NCBI RefSeq assembly: GCF_001269925.1
Contig: NZ_LHVO01000063.1
Location: 1-64,000, forward strand
Origin: Pseudomonas sp. MIACH
Lineage (GTDB): Bacteria; Pseudomonadota; Gammaproteobacteria; Pseudomonadales; Pseudomonadaceae
DNA: 64,000 bases
Direction of reading: 5' to 3'
Below, piece by piece: positions 42,600-50,540 of the stretch. Each line of letters begins with the position of its first letter. Within the stretch, counting starts at the first letter, position 1. The position numbers and the translations under genes were made by a program. Below the pieces are notes generated by a model that was not told the origin of the DNA, searched no databases, and saw nothing but the letters and a program-made list of their open reading frames with translations.

Positions 42600-43352
42600 A
42601 TGAAACGCGCGCCCCTCGACGACAGCTTCAAGGTCAATCACAACCCGGTCACCCTGCGCGAAATCGTGCTGGAAAAACTGCGCAGCGCCATCATGAACTT
42701 CCAACTGCTGCCCGGTGACCGCCTGGTGGAGCGCGACCTGTGCGACCGCCTCGGCGTCAGCCGCACCTCGGTACGCGAAGCCTTGCGTCACCTGGAGTCC
42801 GAAGGTCTGGTGGAATTCGCCGATGCCAAGGGCCCACAGGTGGCGATCATTACCCTGGCCGACGCCGTCGACATCTATGAACTGCGGTGCGTGCTCGAAG
42901 GCTTGATCGTGCAGTTGTTCACCCTGCGCGCCAAGGCCAAGGACATCAAGGCCCTGGAAAAAGCCCTGGAAGAAAACCGCAAGGCCCTCAAGGACGGCGA
43001 GCTGCAACAGGTCATCGACTCGGTCCAAGGCTTCTACGACGTGCTGCTCGAAGGTTCGGGCAACCATGTGGCGGCCACCCAGTTGCGCCAGCTGCAGGCT
43101 CGCATCAGCTACCTGCGCGCCACCTCGGTGTCCCAGGAAAACCGTCGCGGCACCAGTAACCAGGAAATGGAACGCATGGTCCAGGCGATCAAGAGCGGCG
43201 ACCCGCTGGCCGCTCACCAGGCCTGCGTCGATCACGTGCGCGCTGCGGCCGCCGTGGCCCTGGACTACCTCAAGCGCAAACAGGAAGAAACCGGCAAGAT
43301 TCCGGAAATCACCCTGCCCATCGCGCTGAAAGAACCGCGCATAGGTCACTGA
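42600..43352 (+). CDS. GntR-family regulator, FadR/FCD subgroup
   Basis: 250-residue transcription factor encoded within the unknown operon. Winged helix: REIVLEKLRSAIMNFQLLPG, LVERDLCDRLGVSRTSVREA and LRHLESEGLVEF. The FCD domain shows Glu/His ligands (YELRCVLEGLI, FYDVLLEGSGNH, ACVDHVRAA). The ATG at 42600 is chosen; a 36-residue upstream extension lacks family character. It probably controls its own operon, the ribB paralog and the ABC importer via TGGTATACCA-type sites. Confidence 0.87.
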   Translation: MKRAPLDDSFKVNHNPVTLREIVLEKLRSAIMNFQLLPGDRLVERDLCDRLGVSRTSVREALRHLESEGLVEFADAKGPQVAIITLADAVDIYELRCVLEGLIVQLFTLRAKAKDIKALEKALEENRKALKDGELQQVIDSVQGFYDVLLEGSGNHVAATQLRQLQARISYLRATSVSQENRRGTSNQEMERMVQAIKSGDPLAAHQACVDHVRAAAAVALDYLKRKQEETGKIPEITLPIALKEPRIGH

Positions 43353-43354
43353 CC

Positions 43355-43918
43355 TTGGCCAGCCCCAGCTTTTGCCCGACATGCGGCGGCAGTGACCTCG
43401 GTCACCAGCTGCCACCGGGCGATACCCATGAGCGCCTGATGTGCCGGGGCTGCGGCTATATCCATTACATCAACCCCAAAATCATCGCCGGCTGCATCAT
43501 AGAGCAGGACGGCAAATACCTGCTGTGCCAACGCGCGATCCCGCCCCGCCCGGGCACCTGGACATTGCCTGCCGGCTTTATGGAAGGTGGCGAAACCACT
43601 GAGCAGGCGGCGTTGCGTGAGGTCTGGGAAGAAAGCGGCGTACGTGCCGAGATCCTCTCGCCCTACTCGATCTTCAGCGTGCCCAGGATCAGCGAGGTGT
43701 ACATCATCTTCCGCGCCATCGCGCTGGAGATCACCGGCCAGTTCGGCCCGGAAACCCTCGACTACAAGTTCTTCGCGCCCGAGGAGATTCCCTGGGACAG
43801 CATCTACTACCCCGCGATCCGGCAGATCCTCGAACGCTATATCGAGGAACGCCAGGCTGGGGTGTATGGCATCTATATCGGTAATGACGACAGCGGCAAG
43901 ATCCACTTCATCCGCTGA
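43355..43918 (+). CDS. NUDIX hydrolase with N-terminal zinc ribbon
   Basis: 187-residue pyrophosphohydrolase. The zinc ribbon (CPTCGG ... CRGCGY, residues 7-34) precedes a complete Nudix box GFMEGGETTEQAALREVWEE then SGV (about residues 71-93). The only usable start is TTG at 43355, two bases after the gntR stop, indicating tight coupling. The domain layout recalls NudC-like enzymes acting on NAD(H), FAD or ADP-ribose. In an operon with flavin reductase, a dinucleotide cofactor is an attractive but unproved substrate. Confidence 0.87.
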   Translation: MASPSFCPTCGGSDLGHQLPPGDTHERLMCRGCGYIHYINPKIIAGCIIEQDGKYLLCQRAIPPRPGTWTLPAGFMEGGETTEQAALREVWEESGVRAEILSPYSIFSVPRISEVYIIFRAIALEITGQFGPETLDYKFFAPEEIPWDSIYYPAIRQILERYIEERQAGVYGIYIGNDDSGKIHFIR

Positions 43919-43937
43919 TTTTCAGGTAAACCGGGTC

Positions 43938-44036
43938 CAAATGTGGGAGGGGGCTTGCTCCCGATAGCACTATGTCAGTCAATACATGAAGTGACTGAAC
44001 TACCGCCATCGGGAGCAAGCCCCCTCCCACATCTGA
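43938..44036. repeat. REP doublet
   Basis: AAATGTGGGAGGGGGCTTGC and an inverted ATCGGGAGCAAGCCCCC copy separate convergent Nudix and DUF1330 genes. Confidence 0.9.
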
Positions 44037-44057
44037 ATCGGTTCATACCTGAAAAAA

Positions 44058-44351
44058 TCAGGGCGCCAACCCTTCCACGATGATGATCTGCGCCACCCCC
44101 GCCCCTTCACGGTGCGCCTTCGCCTCCTGATATTCAGCGGACTCATAACACGCCACCGCCTGCTCATAGCTCTCAAACTCAATCACCACATTACGCTGCC
44201 GTGCAGGCCCGCCTTCCATCGCCTCGCTGCGCCCGCCCCTGGCCAGGAACCGCCCGCCAAACTTTGCAAACGCCGCCGGCGCGCGCTGGGTGTACTGCGT
44301 GTATTGCTCGGCATCGGACACATCCACATGGGCAATCCAGTAGGCCTTCAT
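44058..44351 (-). CDS. DUF1330 family protein
   Basis: Small protein of 97 residues of the dimeric alpha-beta barrel (ABM-like) fold. It starts MKAYWIAHVDVSDAEQYTQY and contains GGRFLARGGRSEAMEG, RNVVIEFESYEQAVACYESAEYQ and a C-terminal IIIVEGLAP, the usual DUF1330 layout. The family has no firmly established reaction. It is divergent from the ribB paralog with a shared TGGTATACCA site between them, so it likely belongs to the same regulon as the DUF1185 operon. Confidence 0.87.
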   Translation of the reverse strand: MKAYWIAHVDVSDAEQYTQYTQRAPAAFAKFGGRFLARGGRSEAMEGGPARQRNVVIEFESYEQAVACYESAEYQEAKAHREGAGVAQIIIVEGLAP

Positions 44352-44377
44352 CGTGACATCCTCTTGTTGAGTTTTTG

Positions 44378-44392
44378 TGGTATACCATAATA
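44378..44392. promoter_or_regulatory. Operator TGGTATACCATAATA in the DUF1330/ribB divergent promoter
   Basis: The exact TGGTATACCA core (44378-44387) plus the right flank TAATAC matches the right half of the 30-bp palindrome at 38968-38997, where the flank is TCATAC. It lies 33 bp before the ribB-paralog ATG and 26 bp before the DUF1330 start. Confidence 0.6.
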
Positions 44393-44420
44393 CATACAAC
44401 CAACAAATCGAGCACTCTCC

Positions 44421-45530
44421 ATGTCCTTCAACAGCATCGCAGACATCATCGAAGACTACCGCCAAGGCAAGATGGTGCTCCTGGTGGACGACGAAGACCG
44501 GGAAAACGAAGGCGACCTGTTGCTGCCTGCGGCCTGCTGCACCGCCGAGACTATCAGTTTCATGGCCCGCGAAGCCCGTGGCCTGATCTGCCTGACCCTC
44601 ACCGATGAACACTGCCAGCGCCTGGGCCTGGAACAGATGGTGCCGAGCAATGGCAGCGTGTTCAGCACCGCGTTTACCGTGTCCATCGAAGCCGCCAGCG
44701 GCGTGACCACCGGCATCTCCGCCGCCGACCGCGCGCGCACCGTGGCAGCGGCCGTCGACAGCAATGCCGGACCGGCCGACATCGTGCAGCCGGGGCATAT
44801 CTTCCCGTTGCGCGCCAAGGACGGCGGCGTGTTGACCCGCGCCGGCCACACCGAAGCCGGCTGCGACCTGGCGCGCCTGGCCGGGCACACCCCGGCGTCG
44901 GTGATCGTCGAAGTGATGAACGACGACGGCACCATGGCCCGCCGCCCGGAATTGGAAATCTTCGCGCGCAAGCACGGCATCAAGATCGGCACCATCGCCG
45001 ACCTGATCCACTATCGCCTCAGCACCGAACGCACCGTGGTGCGCATCGGTGAACGCGACCTGCCCACGGTGCACGGCACATTCCGCCTGATCACCTTTGA
45101 AGACCGCATCGACGGCGGCGTGCACATGGCCATGGTGATGGGCCAGTTGCGCCGCGATACCCCGGCGCTGGTGCGCGTGCATGTGATCGACCCACTGCGC
45201 GACCTGGTCGGTGCCGACTACAGCGGCCCGTCCAACTGGACGCTGTGGGCGGCCTTGCAACGTGTCGCCGCTGAAGGCACTGGCGTAGTGGTGGTGCTGG
45301 CCAACCATGAGTCGTCCCAGGCGCTGCTGGAACGTGTGCCGCAACTGACCCAGGCGCCGCGCCAGTTCAACCGTTCGCAGTCGCGCATCTATTCTGAAGT
45401 GGGCACCGGGGCGCAGATCTTGCAGGACCTCGGCGTCGGCAAGTTGCGTCACCTCGGCCCGCCCCTCAAATACGCCGGGCTGACCGGCTACGACCTGGAA
45501 GTGGTCGAGAGCATTGCCTTCACCGAATGA
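44421..45530 (+). CDS. ribB: 3,4-dihydroxy-2-butanone 4-phosphate synthase with degenerate GTP cyclohydrolase II domain (RibB paralog)
   Basis: 369-residue RibBA-type protein. The N-terminal DHBP synthase domain (residues 1-200) keeps the acidic loop VDDEDRENEGDLL and the catalytic TRAGHTEAGCDLARLAGH, so it should convert ribulose 5-phosphate to the riboflavin precursor plus formate. The C-terminal domain has the cyclohydrolase II fold region, but where zinc-binding cysteines are expected it reads VRVHVIDPLRDLVGADYSGP without cysteine, so GTP cyclohydrolase activity is unlikely. Such inactive C-terminal domains are common in Pseudomonas RibB. Its place outside a rib operon and next to the flavin reductase operon suggests conditional flavin supply. 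Confidence 0.9.
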   Translation: MSFNSIADIIEDYRQGKMVLLVDDEDRENEGDLLLPAACCTAETISFMAREARGLICLTLTDEHCQRLGLEQMVPSNGSVFSTAFTVSIEAASGVTTGISAADRARTVAAAVDSNAGPADIVQPGHIFPLRAKDGGVLTRAGHTEAGCDLARLAGHTPASVIVEVMNDDGTMARRPELEIFARKHGIKIGTIADLIHYRLSTERTVVRIGERDLPTVHGTFRLITFEDRIDGGVHMAMVMGQLRRDTPALVRVHVIDPLRDLVGADYSGPSNWTLWAALQRVAAEGTGVVVVLANHESSQALLERVPQLTQAPRQFNRSQSRIYSEVGTGAQILQDLGVGKLRHLGPPLKYAGLTGYDLEVVESIAFTE

Positions 45531-45565
45531 CGGATAACCGGTAAGGCAAAATGCTTGCACAAAGT

Positions 45566-45584
45566 TTGGAATACCATAATATGA
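45566..45584. promoter_or_regulatory. Degenerate copy of the module operator before the ABC importer genes
   Basis: TTGGAATACCATAATATGA shares GG-N-ATACCATAATA with the site at 44378-44392. The left half is less symmetric than in the two other sites. Confidence 0.4.
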
Positions 45585-45664
45585 CATTCCATAGACCGAA
45601 CGCTTTTGCCAAGTGCGCCCGCCAGGGAAAGCACCAATAACAGCCCTTGGCACGGTCGCCTTTT

Positions 45665-45728
45665 GGGGCCTCGATTAGAGGCCCCGATAGACCTACTGCT
45701 CCCGATAGGCGGGCATTACCAAGCCCGC
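45665..45728 (+). promoter_or_regulatory. Two perfect hairpins in the leader of the ABC importer operon
   Basis: GGGGCCTC-GATTA-GAGGCCCC (45665-45685) and GCGGGC-ATTACCAA-GCCCGC (45709-45728) stand in tandem 30-90 bases before the binding-protein ATG. No T-run follows either. An A-rich AATAACAAAACAAATGAGGG (45731-45750), a possible Crc/Hfq site, lies between the second hairpin and the start. Their function is unknown. Confidence 0.5.
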
Positions 45729-45757
45729 TCAATAACAAAACAAATGAGGGCGTGAAA

Positions 45758-46783
45758 ATGGTGTTGAACAAACGTGCAACCGCAGTGCTGTTCGCGGGTT
45801 TACTGGCCACGGCCACTCACGCGGCCATGGCGGCCGAAAGCGTCAATTTCGTGAGCTGGGGCGGTAGCACCCAGGATGCGCAGAAGCAGGCCTGGGCCGA
45901 CCCCTTCAGCAAGGCCAGCGGCATTACCGTCGTCCAGGATGGCCCCACCGACTACGGCAAACTCAAGGCCATGGTCGAAAGCGGCAACGTGCAGTGGGAC
46001 GTGGTAGATGTCGAGGCCGACTTCGCCTTGCGCGCCGCCGCCGAAGGCCTGCTCGAACCCCTCGACTTCTCGGTGATCCAGCGCGACAAGATTGACCCGC
46101 GCTTCGTCTCCGACCATGGCGTGGGCTCGTTCTTCTTCTCCTTCGTGCTCGGCTACAACGAAGGCAAGCTCGGCGCCGGCAAGCCCCAGGACTGGACCGC
46201 GCTGTTCGACACCAAGACCTACCCCGGCAAACGCGCCCTCTACAAATGGCCAAGCCCCGGCGTGCTCGAACTCGCGCTGCTGGCCGACGGCGTCCCGGCC
46301 GACAAGCTCTACCCCCTGGACCTGGACCGCGCCTTCAAGAAACTCGACACCATCAAGAAAGACATCGTCTGGTGGGGCGGCGGTGCGCAATCGCAACAGT
46401 TGTTGGCCTCCGGCGAAGTCAGCATGGGCCAGTTCTGGAACGGTCGCATCCACGCCCTGCAAGAAGACGGCGCGCCCGTGGGCGTGAGCTGGAAGCAGAA
46501 CCTGGTCATGGCCGACATCCTCGTCGTGCCTAAAGGTTCGAAAAACAAAGCGGCTGCGATGAAGTTCCTGGCCAACGCCAGCAGCGCCAAGGGCCAGGCG
46601 GATTTCTCCAACCTGACCGCCTATGCACCGGTGAACATCGACAGCGTGCAGCGCCTGGATTCGGTGCTCGCGCCGAACCTGCCGACCGCCTACGTCAAGG
46701 ACCAGATCACCCTCGATTTCGCCTACTGGGCCAAGAACGGTCCGGCCATTGCGACACGGTGGAATGAATGGCTAGTCAAATGA
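45758..46783 (+). CDS. Polyamine-type ABC transporter substrate-binding protein (PotD/PotF-like)
   Basis: Periplasmic binding protein of 341 residues with a signal peptide (residues 1-25, ending HAAMAA). It is of the class II extracellular solute-binding (SBP_bac_8/PotD) type: VNFVSWGGSTQDAQKQAWADPF at the mature N-terminus, VDVEADFALRAAAEGLLEPLD, and a SGEVSMGQFWNGR ligand-cleft segment. Such proteins carry polyamines, opines or other small cationic or carboxylate solutes. It heads a complete importer operon downstream of the ribB paralog and has a degenerate module operator upstream. Confidence 0.9.
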   Translation: MVLNKRATAVLFAGLLATATHAAMAAESVNFVSWGGSTQDAQKQAWADPFSKASGITVVQDGPTDYGKLKAMVESGNVQWDVVDVEADFALRAAAEGLLEPLDFSVIQRDKIDPRFVSDHGVGSFFFSFVLGYNEGKLGAGKPQDWTALFDTKTYPGKRALYKWPSPGVLELALLADGVPADKLYPLDLDRAFKKLDTIKKDIVWWGGGAQSQQLLASGEVSMGQFWNGRIHALQEDGAPVGVSWKQNLVMADILVVPKGSKNKAAAMKFLANASSAKGQADFSNLTAYAPVNIDSVQRLDSVLAPNLPTAYVKDQITLDFAYWAKNGPAIATRWNEWLVK

Positions 46784-47697
46784 AAATGACGGCAACCACA
46801 CCGACCGGGAGCGCCCTCGGCGCTGCCGGCGCGGTTTCGCCCAAGGCCGGGGCGCCCTCCCTGGCGCAGCGTTGGCGGGGCTCGAGCAACCTGATCCCGG
46901 CCCTGCTGTTCCTCGGCCTGTTCTTCCTGGCGCCGCTGATCGGCCTGTTGCTGCGCGGCGTACTGGAACCCACACCGGGCCTGGGCAATTACGAACAGCT
47001 GTTCGCGAACTCAGCGTATGCGCGGGTACTGCTCAACACCTTTTCGGTGGCGGGCCTGGTGACCCTGTTCAGCCTGCTGTTGGGCTTTCCGCTGGCCTGG
47101 GCGATCACCCTGGTGCCGCGCGGTTGGGGGCGCTGGATCCTGAATATTGTGCTGCTGTCGATGTGGACCAGCCTGCTCGCCCGCACTTACTCCTGGCTGG
47201 TCTTGCTGCAAGCCTCCGGGGTGATCAACAAGGCGCTGATGGCCATGGGCATCATCGATGTGCCCCTGGAGATGGTGCATAACCTCACCGGCGTGGTGAT
47301 CGGCATGAGCTACATCATGATCCCGTTCATCGTGCTGCCGTTGCAGGCGACCATGCAGGCCATCGACCCGATGATCCTGCAGGCCGGCTCGATCTGCGGC
47401 GCGAGCCCGTGGACCAACTTCTTCCGCGTGTTCCTGCCGCTGTGCCGGCCGGGGTTGTTCTCCGGCGGCCTGATGGTGTTCGTGATGTCCCTCGGTTACT
47501 ACGTCACCCCGGCGCTGCTCGGCGGTGCGCAGAACATGATGCTGCCCGAGTTCATCATCCAGCAGGTGCAATCGTTCCTTAATTGGGGTCTGGCCAGTGC
47601 CGGCGCCGCGTTGCTGATCTTCATCACGCTGGTGCTGTTCTACTTCTACCTGAAGCTTCAGCCGGAATCCCCGGTTGGCGCCAGCAACGCGAGGTAA
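46768..47697 (+). CDS. ABC transporter permease, PotB-like
   Basis: Inner-membrane permease of 309 residues with six transmembrane segments (first near residues 44-68). The EAA loop is around SICGASPWTNFFRVFLPLCRPG. The start ATG at 46768 has GGTGGA seven bases upstream; ATG 46780, overlapping the upstream TGA as ATGA, is an equally credible start giving 305 residues. It pairs with the next permease to form the importer channel. Confidence 0.9.
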   Translation: MASQMKMTATTPTGSALGAAGAVSPKAGAPSLAQRWRGSSNLIPALLFLGLFFLAPLIGLLLRGVLEPTPGLGNYEQLFANSAYARVLLNTFSVAGLVTLFSLLLGFPLAWAITLVPRGWGRWILNIVLLSMWTSLLARTYSWLVLLQASGVINKALMAMGIIDVPLEMVHNLTGVVIGMSYIMIPFIVLPLQATMQAIDPMILQAGSICGASPWTNFFRVFLPLCRPGLFSGGLMVFVMSLGYYVTPALLGGAQNMMLPEFIIQQVQSFLNWGLASAGAALLIFITLVLFYFYLKLQPESPVGASNAR

Positions 47698-47703
47698 GCC
47701 GTC

Positions 47704-48513
47704 ATGCTCCTGACTCCCAATGCCATGAGCCGCAGGATGCGCTTGGGCCTCTACACCACCACCGGGTTGATCGGCCTGTTCCTGCTGCTGCCGATCGTGT
47801 TCATCGTGCTGCTGTCGTTCGGCTCGTCGCAATGGCTGGTGTTCCCGCCGCCGGGCTGGACGCTGAAATGGTACGGCCAGTTCTTCTCCAACGCCGACTG
47901 GATGAACGCGGCCATGGCCAGCCTCAAGGTGGCCGTGCTGACCACCGTATTCGCCGTCGCCCTCGGCCTGCCCACCGCCTTTGCCCTGGTGCGCGGGCGC
48001 TTCCCCGGCCGTGAATTGCTCTACGGCCTGTTCACCCTGCCGATGATCGTGCCGCTGGTGATCATCGCCGTGGCGGTGTACGCGCTGTTCCTCAAGCTGG
48101 GCTACACCGGCACGATGTTCGCCTTTGTGGTCAGCCATGTGATCGTGGCGCTGCCGTTCACCATCATCTCGATCATCAACTCGCTGAAACTGTTCGACCA
48201 GTCGATCGAAGACGCGGCGGTGATCTGCGGCGCTTCGCGCTTGCAGGCGGTGTTCAAGGTGACCTTCCCGGCGATTCGCCCAGGGATGGTCGCCGGTGCG
48301 CTGTTCGCTTTCCTGGTCTCGTGGGACGAAGTGGTGCTCAGCGTGATGATGGCCAGCCCGACCCTGCAAACCCTTCCCGTAAAAATGTGGACCACCCTGC
48401 GCCAAGACCTGACGCCTGTGATCGCCGTCGCGTCGACGCTGCTGATCGGCCTCTCGGTGCTGGTCATGGTGATTGCCGCCGCCGTTCGCCGGCGTACCGA
48501 AACCCGCGCTTGA
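47704..48513 (+). CDS. ABC transporter permease, PotC-like
   Basis: Second inner-membrane permease, 269 residues, six transmembrane segments. The first runs YTTTGLIGLFLLLPIVFIVL. The EAA-type loop reads EDAAVICGASRLQAVFKVTFPA. It follows the PotB-like gene by 6 bp and precedes the ATPase gene by 17 bp, completing a type I polyamine-like importer. It ends in VRRRTETRA. Confidence 0.9.
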   Translation: MLLTPNAMSRRMRLGLYTTTGLIGLFLLLPIVFIVLLSFGSSQWLVFPPPGWTLKWYGQFFSNADWMNAAMASLKVAVLTTVFAVALGLPTAFALVRGRFPGRELLYGLFTLPMIVPLVIIAVAVYALFLKLGYTGTMFAFVVSHVIVALPFTIISIINSLKLFDQSIEDAAVICGASRLQAVFKVTFPAIRPGMVAGALFAFLVSWDEVVLSVMMASPTLQTLPVKMWTTLRQDLTPVIAVASTLLIGLSVLVMVIAAAVRRRTETRA

Positions 48514-48530
48514 GCGCCGAGGAGAAGAAC

Positions 48531-49685
48531 ATGAGTGCAGTGATCAACGATGTCGCGCAGAGCCATGGCCAACCCCTGGTCAGCCTGCGCAACCTGAACA
48601 AGCACTACGGCGAATTCGCAGCCGTGGACAACATCTCGCTGGACATCCAGGACGGCGAATTCCTCACCTTCCTCGGCTCCAGCGGCTCGGGCAAAAGCAC
48701 CACGCTGTCGATGCTTGCCGGCTTCGAAACGCCAAGCAGCGGCGAGATCCTGGTCAGCGGCCAATCACTGGTCAACGTACCGCCGCACAAACGCGACATC
48801 GGCATGGTGTTCCAGCGTTACTCGCTGTTCCCGCATTTGTCGGTGCGCGACAACATCGCCTTCCCCCTGGCAATTCGCAAACTGGCCAGCGCTGAACGCG
48901 AAAAGCGCGTCGACGCCATGCTCAAGCTGGTGCAGCTTGAGCAATTTGCGCATCGCCGCCCTTCGCAATTGTCTGGCGGCCAACAGCAACGGGTCGCCAT
49001 CGCCCGCGCGCTGGTGTACGAACCACGCATCCTGCTGATGGACGAACCCCTCGGCGCCCTCGACAAGAAGCTGCGCGAAGACCTGCAAGACGAACTGCGC
49101 CAACTGCACCGGCGCCTGGGCATCACCATCGTCTACGTGACCCACGACCAGGAAGAAGCCATGCGCCTGTCCCAGCGCATCGCGATTTTCAGCCACGGCA
49201 AGATCGTCGGCCTGGGCAGCGGCTTCGACCTCTACCAGAACCCGCCGAACGCGTTTGTGGCGTCGTTCCTCGGCAACTCCAACTTCCTCAAGCTCAAGGC
49301 CCAGGGCAACGCGGCTGCAGCGTTCGAAGGCCAGTCCCTGTCGATCCGCCTGACCAGCGGGCTGCACACCGAGCAGGATGTGCTGCTGATGGTACGCCCG
49401 GAAAAAGCCCTGGCGCTGAGTGTCGAACAGGCCGCTGAACAACCGTTGGCGGCGGGCTGGAACGAAGTGTCGGCGATTGTGGGTGAGGTGCTGTTCCTCG
49501 GCGAAAGCCAGACCTGCACAGTAAAAACCCTGGGCGGCACATCGATGACGGTCAAGGCGCTGTCCGCTGCGGGCATGCCCCTCAAGGCCGGCGACCCGGT
49601 GCGTGTGCGCTGGGCGACGGCGGATGCGTGTGTGTATACGGAGTGGGCCGAGAGTGATCTGAACAAGGCCGCAGGCGCGCATTGA
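48531..49685 (+). CDS. ABC transporter ATP-binding protein, PotA-like
   Basis: ATPase of 384 residues: Walker A GSSGSGKST (about residues 49-57), Q-loop FQRYSLFPHL, signature LSGGQQQRVAIARAL (about 147-161), Walker B ILLMDEPLGALD and the switch His in YVTHDQEEAM. The C-terminal part is a TOBE-type regulatory domain (LLMVRPEKALAL...). The ATG at 48531 has GAGGAGAAG as RBS. It energises the importer; the substrate is presumed to be that of the DUF1185 module. Confidence 0.93.
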   Translation: MSAVINDVAQSHGQPLVSLRNLNKHYGEFAAVDNISLDIQDGEFLTFLGSSGSGKSTTLSMLAGFETPSSGEILVSGQSLVNVPPHKRDIGMVFQRYSLFPHLSVRDNIAFPLAIRKLASAEREKRVDAMLKLVQLEQFAHRRPSQLSGGQQQRVAIARALVYEPRILLMDEPLGALDKKLREDLQDELRQLHRRLGITIVYVTHDQEEAMRLSQRIAIFSHGKIVGLGSGFDLYQNPPNAFVASFLGNSNFLKLKAQGNAAAAFEGQSLSIRLTSGLHTEQDVLLMVRPEKALALSVEQAAEQPLAAGWNEVSAIVGEVLFLGESQTCTVKTLGGTSMTVKALSAAGMPLKAGDPVRVRWATADACVYTEWAESDLNKAAGAH

Positions 49686-49689
49686 ATCC

Positions 49690-49784
49690 CATGTGGGAGG
49701 GGGCTTGCCCCCGATAGCGTTGTGTCAGTTAAAGATGCATTCACTGACACTCCCTCATCGGGGGCAAGCCCCCTCCCACATTTG
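49690..49784. repeat. REP doublet
   Basis: ATGTGGGAGGGGGCTTGCCC and its inverted partner TCGGGGGCAAGCCCCCTCCC lie between the convergent ABC ATPase and PAS-protein genes. Confidence 0.9.
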
Positions 49785-49799
49785 AAGTGCGTTTATCCG

Positions 49800-50540
49800 T
49801 CAACTCTTGCGCTCGAAAATAGCCCCCTCGATCCCCAACACCTCACGGGTATCGGCATAAATCCCCACGCCCTTCTCCCACACAGGCTTGATCGACCGGT
49901 CGGCGCAGCGAATCCGGTAATTGAGCTCGAACGGCTCCTGCCGTGACAACGCATATTGCACCTCGCGCCACACGTAGTCGGCGTCCTGCGCCAGGATCAG
50001 GCTGTTGTAGGTGAACTCATGGTTGTCCACCAGACGCTCGGCGGGGTAGCCGGTGAGTTGCAGGCAGCCGGCGCTGACGAACTCCATGGTCCAGTCGCGG
50101 TTGTTGCGGCCGCGATAGATCAGGCCCGGCATGCTGTCGAGCAAGCTCATGCTGCTGCGCTGGCTGGCCTGCCAGGCGATTTCGCGGCGCTTGTGGGCAG
50201 TAACGTCCCCGGCCACCAGGTAGAAGCCTTGGGGGCCGCGCTTGAGGCTGATCTCGAACCAGCGCAGTTCGCCACTGGGGTGCACAAAGCGCAGGCGCTG
50301 GTTGAATGAGGTGTCGGGGCGGCGACGCAGTTCATTCAGGGCCTGGCGCCATAGCGGGCGGTCTTCCTGGTGCACGTAGTCCATCAGGTTGCGCTCCGCG
50401 CCCGGCGCGCCCATCAACTCGGCCCAGGCCAGGTTGAAGTGGGCGATCTGACCGTTGTCGCGCAGTTGCAATAAGGCGGCGGGAAAGCAATCCATCAGGT
50501 CAATCGGCGGCGGCGCAAACGCTTCGGGGCTGTCCCTCAT
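49800..50540 (-). CDS. Double-PAS-domain sensor protein without an output domain
   Basis: 246-residue cytoplasmic protein made of two PAS folds: first about residues 14-115 (FPAALLQLRDNGQIAHFNLAWA ... GQVTAHKRR-like AGDVTAHKRREIAW), second about 130-243 (MPGLIYRGRNNRDWTMEFVS ... GIEGAIFERKS), both PAS_3-like. No kinase, GGDEF or HTH follows. It is encoded directly after the NarL-type regulator gene with no gap between stop and start codons. It may modulate the histidine kinase or carry a small-molecule or redox sensor for the methylamine genes. Confidence 0.85.
   Translation of the reverse strand: MRDSPEAFAPPPIDLMDCFPAALLQLRDNGQIAHFNLAWAELMGAPGAERNLMDYVHQEDRPLWRQALNELRRRPDTSFNQRLRFVHPSGELRWFEISLKRGPQGFYLVAGDVTAHKRREIAWQASQRSSMSLLDSMPGLIYRGRNNRDWTMEFVSAGCLQLTGYPAERLVDNHEFTYNSLILAQDADYVWREVQYALSRQEPFELNYRIRCADRSIKPVWEKGVGIYADTREVLGIEGAIFERKS

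Noticed and set aside
45531..45757. FMN riboswitch in front of the ABC genes, suggested by the flavin context
   Set aside because: The conserved RFN core segments are not present; only two simple hairpins are seen, and the element is downstream of ribB, not in its leader.
47011..48405. 464-codon minus-strand frame across the two ABC permease genes
   Set aside because: Antisense shadow; its translation is extremely rich in His, Gln and Arg, and both permeases are well supported on the plus strand.
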